Source: an uncultured Eubacteriales bacterium
GTDB lineage: Bacteria > Bacillota > Clostridia > Christensenellales > Borkfalkiaceae
Assembly: GCA_902767455.1 (NCBI GenBank)
Contig: CACXHH010000167.1
Span: 1-20,526, forward strand
Direction of reading: 5' to 3'
DNA: 20,526 nucleotides
Part shown: piece after piece, positions 9,549 to 16,707 of the stretch
Position numbering within the stretch: the first letter of the stretch is position 1
How the letters are laid out: every line of letters starts with the position of its first letter
Made by a program: the position numbers and the translations under genes
The notes under the pieces: generated by a model
Databases searched by the model: none
Seen by the model: the letters and a program-made list of their open reading frames with translations, nothing else
What the model was told of the DNA's origin: nothing

Positions 9549-12500
9549 AACCGTTGTTCGGGTCGTTTCCCGAGTCGTCCGAGTCGTCCGAGTCGTCCGA
9601 GTCGTCCGAGTCGTCCGAGTCGTTATTCGTTTCTCTTTCGGCTATCATGCGCTCGTTATACGCTTTGATGTCTTCGACGTCGACTATCGTAAAGTAAGTA
9701 TAGAACCCCGTTTCGGTGTTTTCGTCGTTTTCGTAATCGTATATCGAATCGAACAGCACGAAGAAACCTTCGCTGTCGGTATAAGTTACCCTCATCAGAT
9801 ATTCGCCTGCCGCCGCGATGCTCTTTATCGTCTCTATCGCAACGGGCGAAGGAACTTCTTCGTAATTTTTTCTGTCAAAGAGATTGACGCCTTTGAGTCG
9901 GTCGATAAGCTCGAAAACGTCATCGCCGAGATTTTCTATCATCGTATAGCCGTCGTCTTCAAAGAGAATACATCTGCCGATGACTTCTATCTTCGTCTTT
10001 TCTTCGGAATCCGTGGGGAAGTTCACGGCGTTGAAGGCGTTGCGCGCGTCGTTTATCCAGACGGACATATTGCCGTCGCGGCCGACGAACATGAGAGCGT
10101 ATACGTATCTGTCCGAAAGATCGGTCTTTATCACGTACGGCAAAACGAAATAGCCGCCCGAAGTGTACAGAGCGCCGTCGTAGATCATTCTCGTAGAATT
10201 GAATTCGGTACTCGCGCCCATTTCGTTTTTGATAAGAGTTTTCGCGAGCGTGTCCGAATATTCCGTTAAAGACATAACGTCGTCGAACCCGAACAGCTTG
10301 GCGACTATCGAGCGGTACGCGTCGACCGTATAGGAAACGCCGCTTCCGCTCGCAGAGATGGCGAAAGCTCTGTTCATGCCGATAATTGCGGAATCCTTAA
10401 CGGCGTATTCAAGATCTGTGCCTATGTTTCTGTTGGCAAAAAAGTACGCCACGCGAGCGTAATCGAAAAACGATTCGAACGCGGCGTAATTGTGGTTGTT
10501 TGCGCCTATTCTCCACTCGTTGACGATGCCGTCGGAAATATTGTAATTTGAAATGAACGCGTCGAAATATTCGGCGACCAAGTCGAAGATAGATGCGATT
10601 TCGTCTGAAAGTTGAGCGTGGTCGTCGCGTTTGAAGCGGGTGGTGATACCGCTTACGTCGCCCGAGTTCTTTATTAGATACGCGAAGGGGTTATCGTCAC
10701 AGTAAGAAAGAATTGAGAGATCCGTCACTATGGCGTAATCTTCGGCGTTATAGTAGGCAGATTCTTTAGAGCAGTTTCCGGGAAGAGTAGTCACGAACTT
10801 ATATACGTATCTGTTCTCTTCAACGTTATCCACAGAACCCGTGATAAGAGAAAGCTCGTTTAAACTCGTAAGTCTTCTCATCACCGTTTTGCCGTTTTCG
10901 GTAACGGCGAGCTTGGCGTAATCCCATTTCCAGACTTCTTCTTCGACAAGCGAGCAACGGCCGTAAACGTTGATGTCCACAGTCTTATTTTCGAGCGCGA
11001 TAAACTCTTTGGCGATATTTACGTCGTTGACTATAAGGCTCGCGTCGAGTTCGTTGTCGCCCGAAAGGTTGGATATGATAAGATACGCATAAAGGCGTTT
11101 TATTTCCCCCGTTTGGGAATCGGGATCCGCCCAACTGAGCATATACGGGAAGACGTAGAAATCTTTATCGCCTTTTTCGCCCGAACATTTAGAGTACACC
11201 GAGCCTTTGTACTTACAGCGCGCGGCGGCGGAATCCATCGAAGCGACGTTGCGGGCGTTGAGAATTTCTTTCGCCACTTCCTTTAAGTCGTTTTGCATGA
11301 CGTCGTAATCGGTATAGCCGAGCAGCGCGGCGGCGATTTTCTTGGCTTCGCTCGTCGTCATCAGGTTTTGCACGTTATCCAAAGACGACAGAGCTACGTT
11401 GTCGACTTCTATACCGAAATCAAGCGAGACGATCCCGAACTTATCGCGATCGAAAGAAAAAGCGCTTGTATCGGAAAATTTACGATTTGCCGCTTTTTCC
11501 GCCGCTTCGAGCAGATCATCGACGCATTTTGACATCGAATTTTTAATTCCGGTCGGTACGCCAAAGTGATTCTGGTAGAAGTAGAAAGTGCCGTAAATGC
11601 TGACGTATTCGTAATATTTAGCCGCGATATCCGTGTAGTCTTTTAACGTTTCGTCGTCGATAACGGCGTGGTACAGAGTATGAAGTTCGGTATTTCCGCC
11701 GTGACGGTATTCGTTGAAAATATTGCAGTTGCAGTATTCTATCGTAGACTGCCCGAACGACTCGTTTTTGTAGTAATTTGTACACGTTCCGTAAGAATAA
11801 TCGTAGAACGCGCCCGACGAACCGTCGGCGCTTTCGCCGTAAGCGTAAATGGCGTTATCGTTGAAGTCGTCAACGGTACTCGTGCGTATCTGCGTTCTGA
11901 CGGGAGAGAGCGCCACGTAGTTGCCGTTTCCGTCGTAAGTGACGATAACGACGTAATAACCGTCTTCGGTTATCTCGTCGGTATAAACGAAATCGTCGTT
12001 TTGACCGTAAGCCGTAAGGTCTTCCACCCAGCCTTCCGTCTTGCAGTATTTGACTTCCTTAACGGTAAGCCCCGCGGGAACGTCGGTGGGGCGGTACGCC
12101 ATCGCGGCGTGGTACGGATTATAGTTTTTCAATCTCTCGTAAGTTTCTTCATCTATCTCGCCCCAGTAGTAGCTGTCTTCGAGATCGTCGCCTATCAATC
12201 TCCTGTTCAAAGAGATAAATCTCGTCCTTACGAACCGTATCTGATCGATAGGAGCTTCGACGGGAGTTATGACGAGAGTGGCCTCTATCGGCGCGGGATC
12301 GTTGTAGTTCTTGTCCGAGCCGACGAACGTCGCCGTAGCTCCGTACGTGCCCGCGTTCGTACCGACGTTGTTTTCGTAAGTTACGGTAACGCCGACGGGG
12401 AGCTTACCTTGAAGTTCTATCTTCTTTTCGGTGCCGTCGTACGGGGTATTAAGACTGTCAAAGTGCACGGCGGACATATCGTATTCGGCTTTTAAAACGG

Positions 12501-13527
12501 TGAGAACGGCAACCCTGTCGTCAATAGGCGCGTAGTTCACCGAATCGGAAAGGTTGAAAACGGCCTTGGCGACGTATTCGCCCGCGTCGACGTGTTCGTT
12601 GTTTTCGTAACTGACGGTAACGCCGGCGGGAAGCTCGCCTTCGAGTTCGAGAACGTGCCTCGTCCTGTCGTATACTTCCGTCTTGTCTTCAAAAGAAACG
12701 CCCGACATATCTATCGAAGCGCGCTCTATCGTCAGAACGGCGTCGATAGGTTCGACCGCGTTAAAGTTGTTCTGATCGCCCGTAAAAGTGGCGTGAACGG
12801 TATATACGCCCGCGTTGCGCGCGCCGTTGCCCTTTTCTTCCTTGCCGCCTTCGCGGGTGATGGTGTAGTCGACGTAAAGCCCCGAAGGAAGCTCGCCGTC
12901 TATCGGGAGAAAATGCATTTCGCCGTCATAGACTTCGCTCTTATTCTCGAAAACCGTTTCGGAAAGATCGTAATCCGCCTTTCTGATGACGATTTTAGCC
13001 TTCATTTCCTTCATTTCGTAGGCGTCTTTTCTCAAAATGGCGGTGGCTTCGTATTCGCCCGCGTTTCTGAAACGGTTGGTCGTGGGGTAAGTTACCGTAG
13101 TGCCTTCGGGAACGTTTTTGACTTCAACGGTATAAAATTCGCCCGTGTAAACGACGTCAAGATCGTCGAACGTAGCGCCGTAAAAGACGTTTCTTTCGAT
13201 ATTCACCTTTAAAGTCGTCGTCTTTCTCTGGTAAGAAACGGTTATTTCGTGATTGCCTTCCACGAAGAGATTTACGCGGTCTTTTGCGGAAAGCATATCT
13301 TCGGTAAGCTTAAAGCTTTCGACCTTTCCCGAGCCGTAAGTAGCGGTGACGGAATAATCGTCGAAGTTGAATTCGCCTATCTTGACGGATACTTCGTCGG
13401 GAGTGACCGAGATAGACTCAACGTCGTCTATCTTACACGCAACCAGCCCGAAAACAGCCAGCGTCGCCACGATCAACAGCACCGCCGTCAAAATAAATTT
13501 GATTTTATAATTCATAACCTTTTTCAT
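9547..13527 (-). CDS. Large surface lipoprotein with Ig-like and MBG/YDG-like repeats and an SDD-repeat tail
   Basis: This 1326-residue protein has a lipoprotein signal peptide: basic start, hydrophobic stretch 11-30 and lipobox LVAC with Cys31. Residues about 35-110 resemble a bacterial Ig-like group 3 domain (EFNFDDYSVTATYGSGK). Four repeats follow at about 116-182, 187-268, 273-345 and 350-421, with Y-D-G near the start and N-A-G-x-Y in the middle, as in MBG/YDG domains of secreted adhesins. Residues 430-1290 match no family I recognise, but two stretches (about 730-870 and 1075-1200) are clearly related copies. The tail has five SDD units and no sortase motif or membrane helix, so anchoring is by the N-terminal lipid. 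It is the first gene of a three-gene operon and lies 10 bases from the coupling-ATPase gene. The start at 13527 has only a modest site (GGGAAG) upstream; Met5 is possible but has worse spacing. A surface-binding role is inferred; no enzymatic motif was seen. Confidence 0.88.
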   Translation of the reverse strand: MKKVMNYKIKFILTAVLLIVATLAVFGLVACKIDDVESISVTPDEVSVKIGEFNFDDYSVTATYGSGKVESFKLTEDMLSAKDRVNLFVEGNHEITVSYQRKTTTLKVNIERNVFYGATFDDLDVVYTGEFYTVEVKNVPEGTTVTYPTTNRFRNAGEYEATAILRKDAYEMKEMKAKIVIRKADYDLSETVFENKSEVYDGEMHFLPIDGELPSGLYVDYTITREGGKEEKGNGARNAGVYTVHATFTGDQNNFNAVEPIDAVLTIERASIDMSGVSFEDKTEVYDRTRHVLELEGELPAGVTVSYENNEHVDAGEYVAKAVFNLSDSVNYAPIDDRVAVLTVLKAEYDMSAVHFDSLNTPYDGTEKKIELQGKLPVGVTVTYENNVGTNAGTYGATATFVGSDKNYNDPAPIEATLVITPVEAPIDQIRFVRTRFISLNRRLIGDDLEDSYYWGEIDEETYERLKNYNPYHAAMAYRPTDVPAGLTVKEVKYCKTEGWVEDLTAYGQNDDFVYTDEITEDGYYVVIVTYDGNGNYVALSPVRTQIRTSTVDDFNDNAIYAYGESADGSSGAFYDYSYGTCTNYYKNESFGQSTIEYCNCNIFNEYRHGGNTELHTLYHAVIDDETLKDYTDIAAKYYEYVSIYGTFYFYQNHFGVPTGIKNSMSKCVDDLLEAAEKAANRKFSDTSAFSFDRDKFGIVSLDFGIEVDNVALSSLDNVQNLMTTSEAKKIAAALLGYTDYDVMQNDLKEVAKEILNARNVASMDSAAARCKYKGSVYSKCSGEKGDKDFYVFPYMLSWADPDSQTGEIKRLYAYLIISNLSGDNELDASLIVNDVNIAKEFIALENKTVDINVYGRCSLVEEEVWKWDYAKLAVTENGKTVMRRLTSLNELSLITGSVDNVEENRYVYKFVTTLPGNCSKESAYYNAEDYAIVTDLSILSYCDDNPFAYLIKNSGDVSGITTRFKRDDHAQLSDEIASIFDLVAEYFDAFISNYNISDGIVNEWRIGANNHNYAAFESFFDYARVAYFFANRNIGTDLEYAVKDSAIIGMNRAFAISASGSGVSYTVDAYRSIVAKLFGFDDVMSLTEYSDTLAKTLIKNEMGASTEFNSTRMIYDGALYTSGGYFVLPYVIKTDLSDRYVYALMFVGRDGNMSVWINDARNAFNAVNFPTDSEEKTKIEVIGRCILFEDDGYTMIENLGDDVFELIDRLKGVNLFDRKNYEEVPSPVAIETIKSIAAAGEYLMRVTYTDSEGFFVLFDSIYDYENDENTETGFYTYFTIVDVEDIKAYNERMIAERETNNDSDDSDDSDDSDDSDDSGNDPNNG
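9572..9622 (-). repeat. 9-bp tandem repeat encoding Ser-Asp-Asp units
   Basis: On the plus strand the unit gagtcgtcc occurs five times in perfect copies (9572-9616), followed by a partial sixth. On the coding strand it gives SDD repeats near the C-terminus of the large lipoprotein. The unit length is a multiple of three, so copy-number changes would alter tail length without shifting the frame. The copies are identical at the DNA level, which suggests recent expansion. Confidence 0.95.
9928..11340 (-). repeat. Two diverged copies of an uncharacterised protein module within the lipoprotein gene
   Basis: Codons for about residues 730-870 (11340-10918) and 1075-1200 (10305-9928) encode related sequences. 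They share L-[LF]-G-[YF]-x-D, Y-[KD]-G-x-[VL]-Y, [FL]-P-Y, Y-[AV]-Y-[AL]-L, a V/IND motif and [VI]-x-G-R-C-x-L with an acidic run after it. The offset is about 330-345 residues. The copies are too diverged to be obvious at the DNA level, so the duplication is not recent. Confidence 0.7.
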
Positions 13528-13691
13528 AATCTTTCACTTCCCGATAGAAAAGTCGGATAAAAAACAGATTTTATCGTATCGATGATAGCGTAACGGGTTT
13601 TCTCGGTCGGCTATCCGTTTCGATCGACCGTAACGCGCGAGTGACGCAACGTATACGCACGCGCTACGCGTATAAAAATTATAACAAAAAA
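13528..13691 (-). other. About 158-nt leader of the lipoprotein/VirD4/giant-protein operon
   Basis: This lies between the predicted transcription start (near 13685) and the ATG at 13527. It contains a GC-rich imperfect inverted repeat: CGTAGCGCG (13668-13660) opposite CGCGCGTTACG (13639-13629), with a two-base bulge. The palindrome cgtatacg (13650-13657) lies in its loop. I recognise no known riboswitch or T-box. The length and structure leave room for post-transcriptional control, but this is inference. Confidence 0.45.
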
Positions 13692-13720
13692 ATTATATAT
13701 CACAAATCTTCTTATGTCAA
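13692..13720 (-). promoter_or_regulatory. Perfect consensus sigma-A promoter of the three-gene operon
   Basis: On the minus strand TTGACA (13720-13715) and TATAAT (13697-13692) are separated by exactly 17 bases, matching the housekeeping sigma factor consensus at every position. An A/T-rich region surrounds it. It lies about 165 bases upstream of the large lipoprotein gene and downstream of the terminator of the preceding gene, so it should start the operon. Confidence 0.9.
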
Positions 13721-13802
13721 ATAATTTAAGGTTTGCCAAAAAAATTTCGGATAAAAAATCGCTGTAAACTTTTACCTTGGCAAAATACCCGAAAAAAACG
13801 CG

Positions 13803-13831
13803 CAAAAAAAATCGAAGCCCGCCCGCTTCGA
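13803..13831 (-). terminator. Intrinsic terminator of the multi-pass membrane protein gene
   Basis: Perfect 7-bp stem TCGAAGC/GCTTCGA (13831-13825 and 13818-13812) with a 6-base loop, followed on the minus strand by eight T residues. It lies about 225 bases past the stop at 14055 and upstream of the next operon promoter, isolating the two transcription units. Confidence 0.88.
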
Positions 13832-14054
13832 CTTTTGATTTTTAATTTGCCGTTTCACCGTTTTTCGCCGCAAAACGCTTTCAATAAAAGCTTTTACCCG
13901 AAACGCTTTTTGCCGTCTGCGAAACGCCGTTCAACCAAACGGCTATCCACGGTTTTTTTTGCCGAAAAGTGCCCGTATAACTTCGTTATCCGACTTTTTT
14001 CGTTTTTTTGTAACGCAGAAAAACACGCCGTGACGAAAGCGCGCAACTCTTAAT
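13832..14054. other. Gene-free stretch past the membrane protein gene
   Basis: It has runs of A and T and several short inverted repeats, for example gccgtt/aacggc at 13926-13943 with eight T residues slightly downstream on the plus strand. I see no coding frame with a ribosome site, no tRNA and no promoter of note. It is probably the 3' untranslated part of the gene ending at 14055. Confidence 0.5.
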
Positions 14055-15413
14055 TTACGACGTCAACTGACCTAACGCCTGCGGCAGACAGATCAAAAAC
14101 TGATACCCGCCTTCCACTATCACTAACGCCACGAATATAAACCCGATAACGGATATCCACAGATCGACGTTTGATTTTTTATATTTTTTGGTGTATGAAA
14201 AGAGCATTACGAACGGTATCGCAAATACCAGCGGGAAGGTATCGCCGAATCCTATCGAGTCTACTCTCGAAAGCATTTCCACGATAACTTCGGCGCTCGC
14301 TCCATCGGGAACTACGGCGTTTACAAGAATTATATAAACGATAAGGTCGACGACGGCAGCAATAAATATCGCTATAGACGTAAACAGCGAAAACTGAAAT
14401 GAATTGAGATTTGTAGAGAGAAACGCGTTATAGTCGGCGCGCGTTTTTCCGCGTTTTAAAAACAGCCTTTCTCTCAACTTGATGAATACCGATAGAGCGA
14501 TAAACAAAACTATAGTCATCGGCGGCTTGACCGTCAAAAACGGAAACGCGTACACCGGCAGCGTTATCGCGTCCACCGAAGCGGCAATTTTAAGTATCAT
14601 CGAAGCGACTTCGTACGCTATCGGAAAAAGCCCGAAAAGTCTGAAAATCATCAGCTTTTTACCCCGAAAACTCTTTTTCGGCGTATAGTTGAGAAAGAAG
14701 TTTAAAAGCGTACACAAAAAAAGGTCGATAAACAGGTTGAACGCGAAAAATTTTCCGCCGCCCGCTAATCTTATTATCACAGCGCCGAGTTTTTCAGCCG
14801 TTTCGGCGTCGGAAATCGCCGTTAAAAGCCCGATAACGTAATGACGGTATACGAACACGAATCCGACTACGAACGCCGCCGAAAGGCCGCCGAAAGAGAG
14901 CAGCAGGCTCTTATATCCGCCGTCAACGTTCAATATGCGCGAGAAGTTGGCTATCAAAAACAGCGGAACGACCAAAACGCCTATAATCGAAAAAGCGCTC
15001 GTGAGCGTTGACAGCTCCCCTTCCATAGACGGGTCGAACTTTATTGCAAGCGACGTGAATACCGCCACTTGCGACGCCGCAAGCGCTATCCAGGCAAGAA
15101 TTCTCAGATGCCTGTACGAAAGCGGCCCGCGGAACTTTATATCGCGCCCGCTATCGACTATCTCGTGTATCTTTCTGCGGATTCTTCTCTTGCTGCCGCG
15201 CCATTTCTTTTTAACGCGCTTTTCGCCCGTATCGTCAGACGAGTTCGCCGCGCTTTCGTAGCTCACCGTTTCGGCAGCCGTTTCAAACTCTTCTTCAACG
15301 GGTTTGGATAGCTCCGCCGCGTTTACGGCGCCCGCAGTTTTTGCAAGCTCTTCCGTAACGGGCGTTTCCGTAAGGCTATCGTCGCTCTCTATCCTTTTTA
15401 AATCTTCAGTCAT
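14055..15413 (-). CDS. Multi-pass membrane protein of unknown function
   Basis: This 452-residue protein is not one I recognise. Residues 1-60 are acidic and probably disordered. Residues 65-82 are strongly basic (KRVKKKWRGSKRRIRRK), suggesting a cytoplasmic N-terminus. About nine hydrophobic segments follow, near 104-124, 138-157, 168-199, 222-243, 255-280, 288-312, 343-368, 393-408 and 418-445. No transporter signature, catalytic motif or signal peptide was seen. The gene stands alone: its own promoter lies at 15448-15476 and its own terminator at 13803-13831. The start follows a modest GAGAG site. It lies just upstream of the surface-protein operon, but the terminator and consensus promoter between them argue against one transcript. 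The protein is certain; its role is open. Confidence 0.8.
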   Translation of the reverse strand: MTEDLKRIESDDSLTETPVTEELAKTAGAVNAAELSKPVEEEFETAAETVSYESAANSSDDTGEKRVKKKWRGSKRRIRRKIHEIVDSGRDIKFRGPLSYRHLRILAWIALAASQVAVFTSLAIKFDPSMEGELSTLTSAFSIIGVLVVPLFLIANFSRILNVDGGYKSLLLSFGGLSAAFVVGFVFVYRHYVIGLLTAISDAETAEKLGAVIIRLAGGGKFFAFNLFIDLFLCTLLNFFLNYTPKKSFRGKKLMIFRLFGLFPIAYEVASMILKIAASVDAITLPVYAFPFLTVKPPMTIVLFIALSVFIKLRERLFLKRGKTRADYNAFLSTNLNSFQFSLFTSIAIFIAAVVDLIVYIILVNAVVPDGASAEVIVEMLSRVDSIGFGDTFPLVFAIPFVMLFSYTKKYKKSNVDLWISVIGFIFVALVIVEGGYQFLICLPQALGQLTS

Positions 15414-15447
15414 CGTACTTTTCTCTCGTTTTTAAATCGTTTTTTTT

Positions 15448-15476
15448 ATTATATCAAATCAATACTTAAAAATCAA
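15448..15476 (-). promoter_or_regulatory. Sigma-A-like promoter of the multi-pass membrane protein gene
   Basis: On the minus strand TTGATT (15476-15471) and TATAAT (15453-15448) are separated by 17 bases in an A/T-rich tract. The -10 box is perfect and the -35 box matches at four of six positions. It lies about 35 bases before the ATG at 15413, giving a short leader. Confidence 0.75.
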
Positions 15477-15595
15477 TAATATTTATCGCGACTTTTTACG
15501 AAACGACGGCGAGCATTGACGCAAGCGACGTTTTAAATCGCCCAAAAAACGCGATTAACGCGCTTATAGCCCGACTTTTTTATTTTTAAGCCACG

Positions 15596-15625
15596 AAAAA
15601 GACTGCCGAAAAAGCAGTCTTTTTT
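15596..15625. terminator. Intrinsic terminator after the ROK kinase gene, possibly bidirectional
   Basis: Stem gactgc (15601-15606) and gcagtc (15614-15619) with a 7-base loop, extended by flanking A and T runs. On the minus strand five T residues follow the stem. On the plus strand six T residues follow, so it could work in both directions. It lies 10 bases past the kinase stop codon at 15635. Confidence 0.85.
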
Positions 15626-15634
15626 GATAGTTTT

Positions 15635-16546
15635 TTATCGAAACTCATGGGTAAACGCGCCGACGGAGATCGCGGCGTAATCGCCTACGTTTTCCGAAAG
15701 TTCAGCTGGAACTATCTCACATACGGCGAGCGAAAAACTCAACGCTTCGCGTTCAAGCGCCCGCTTCATCGACGGGATAAGCAGTTCGCCCGAACGCATA
15801 AAAACCCCGCCTATCACTATTTTTTCCGGGTTTAACATATCCACGACGACGCTCAAACCCATTCCGAGAATTTCTCCGCTTTTTGCGAAAACTTTTAACG
15901 CGAACTTATCGCCTTGCTTAGCCATTTCGGCAAGGCGTTTGGTCGAAAGCCCCTTTTCGCCGCCCATTTCTTCGGCGAGCCGAGATATCCCCGCGCCGCC
16001 GCAAAAGCCTTCCAAAGAGCCGCGTTTGCCAAAACCTTCGGGCCCGTCGGGTTGCATGCGTATATGACCTATTTCGCCGGCGTTGTCGTTCGTACCGCCG
16101 TAAAGTTTTCCGTCAAGAATAAGCCCCGAGCCAAAGCCCGTACCCATCGTGATAAAAACCATGTTGCGAACGCCCTTTCCCGCGCCGTACTTCCATTCAA
16201 CGAGCGCGCAGGCGTTGGCGTCGTTTTGAAGATACGCCTTTACCTTCAACTTATTTTCAAGGTATTCGACTATCTTAAAGTTATCCCAACCGGGCAGATT
16301 GGCAACCTTATATAGCCGCCCTTCTTTTGCGTTCAACGGACCGCCGCAACTTATTCCTATGCTCGAAACGGCGTATTGTTCGCGGAAACTTGCCGCTTTA
16401 TCGTACAAAGAGTCAAGCGTTTCCCGTGGCGAGCGCGTCGTCTTTACTTCAAATCTGTCAAGGAGCGTAATTTTTTCTTCTTCTATCGCGCCGACCGAAA
16501 CGGCGCATTTCGTGCCGCCGATATCGTAACCTATAACGTATTTCAT
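15635..16546 (-). CDS. ROK-family sugar kinase
   Basis: This 303-residue cytoplasmic protein has the full ROK layout. The phosphate-binding motif D8-IGGTK lies at the N-terminus. QNDANA (108-113) carries the expected catalytic base Asp109. TMGTGFGSG follows at 133-141 and GEIGHI at 157-162 with the conserved Glu158 and His161. ROK kinases phosphorylate hexoses such as glucose, fructose or N-acetylated amino sugars with ATP; the substrate cannot be read from the sequence. The usual CxCGxxGC zinc motif is replaced by EGFGKRGSL (170-178), so all three zinc cysteines are missing, as in some other members of the family. No helix-turn-helix precedes the kinase, so it is an enzyme rather than a ROK repressor. 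The nearby GH32 gene makes fructose or glucose a plausible substrate. Terminators flank the gene on both sides. No clear Shine-Dalgarno precedes the ATG, but starting there places the ATP motif as usual for the family. Confidence 0.92.
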   Translation of the reverse strand: MKYVIGYDIGGTKCAVSVGAIEEEKITLLDRFEVKTTRSPRETLDSLYDKAASFREQYAVSSIGISCGGPLNAKEGRLYKVANLPGWDNFKIVEYLENKLKVKAYLQNDANACALVEWKYGAGKGVRNMVFITMGTGFGSGLILDGKLYGGTNDNAGEIGHIRMQPDGPEGFGKRGSLEGFCGGAGISRLAEEMGGEKGLSTKRLAEMAKQGDKFALKVFAKSGEILGMGLSVVVDMLNPEKIVIGGVFMRSGELLIPSMKRALEREALSFSLAVCEIVPAELSENVGDYAAISVGAFTHEFR

Positions 16547-16624
16547 ATCGTTTGAATCACATCCGTTTTTATCGATAATTCATCCTATAACGGTTTCCGT
16601 ATGTTATATTAAATCCTGACGCGT
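16547..16624. other. Upstream region of the ROK kinase gene
   Basis: Seventy-eight A/T-rich bases lie between the upstream terminator and the kinase start. Minus-strand TATAAC and TATAGG are possible -10 boxes, but neither has a good -35 partner at 16-18 bases. Because a terminator lies directly upstream, a promoter is expected here; I cannot place it with confidence. Confidence 0.4.
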
Positions 16625-16681
16625 AAAAAAGTTTTCGCCCCTTTCGGCGCGAGTGACTTTCACGCCAAAAAGGACGAAAAC
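16625..16681 (-). terminator. Long hairpin terminator after the GH32/lipoprotein unit
   Basis: On the minus strand GTTTTCG at 16681-16675 pairs with CGAAAAC at 16637-16631. Further pairing runs inward (GGCG with CGCC), and the structure is followed by six T residues (16630-16625). It lies 26 bases past the stop of the 253-residue lipoprotein. The stem has mismatches, but the layout is clearly that of an intrinsic terminator, separating this unit from the kinase gene. Confidence 0.82.
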
Positions 16682-16707
16682 AACTATATTACGTCAAATG
16701 AAGTTTT

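Noticed and set aside
9547..9640. Sortase (LPXTG-type) anchoring of the lipoprotein through its SDD-repeat tail
   Set aside because: No LPXTG-like motif, hydrophobic segment or basic tail follows the repeats; the protein ends in GNDPNNG. The N-terminal lipobox explains its anchoring.
9394..10269. Plus-strand open frame with VVR repeats
   Set aside because: The repeats are the reverse complement of the SDD-encoding units, and the frame is in register with the lipoprotein gene, so it is not a gene.
13611..13805. A 64-codon minus-strand open frame between two genes
   Set aside because: It spans the perfect promoter of the operon, lacks a ribosome site and resembles no protein. It is better explained as promoter and leader DNA.
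13926..13960. Inverted repeat gccgtt/aacggc followed at a distance by a T run on the plus strand
   Set aside because: There is no plus-strand gene for it to terminate, and the T run is nine bases away from the stem, so a terminator call is not supported.
13977..13989. ATAACTTCGTTAT, which recalls half of a loxP-type recombination site
   Set aside because: Only a short 13-base imperfect palindrome is present, with no second arm or spacer. It is most likely chance in A/T-rich DNA.
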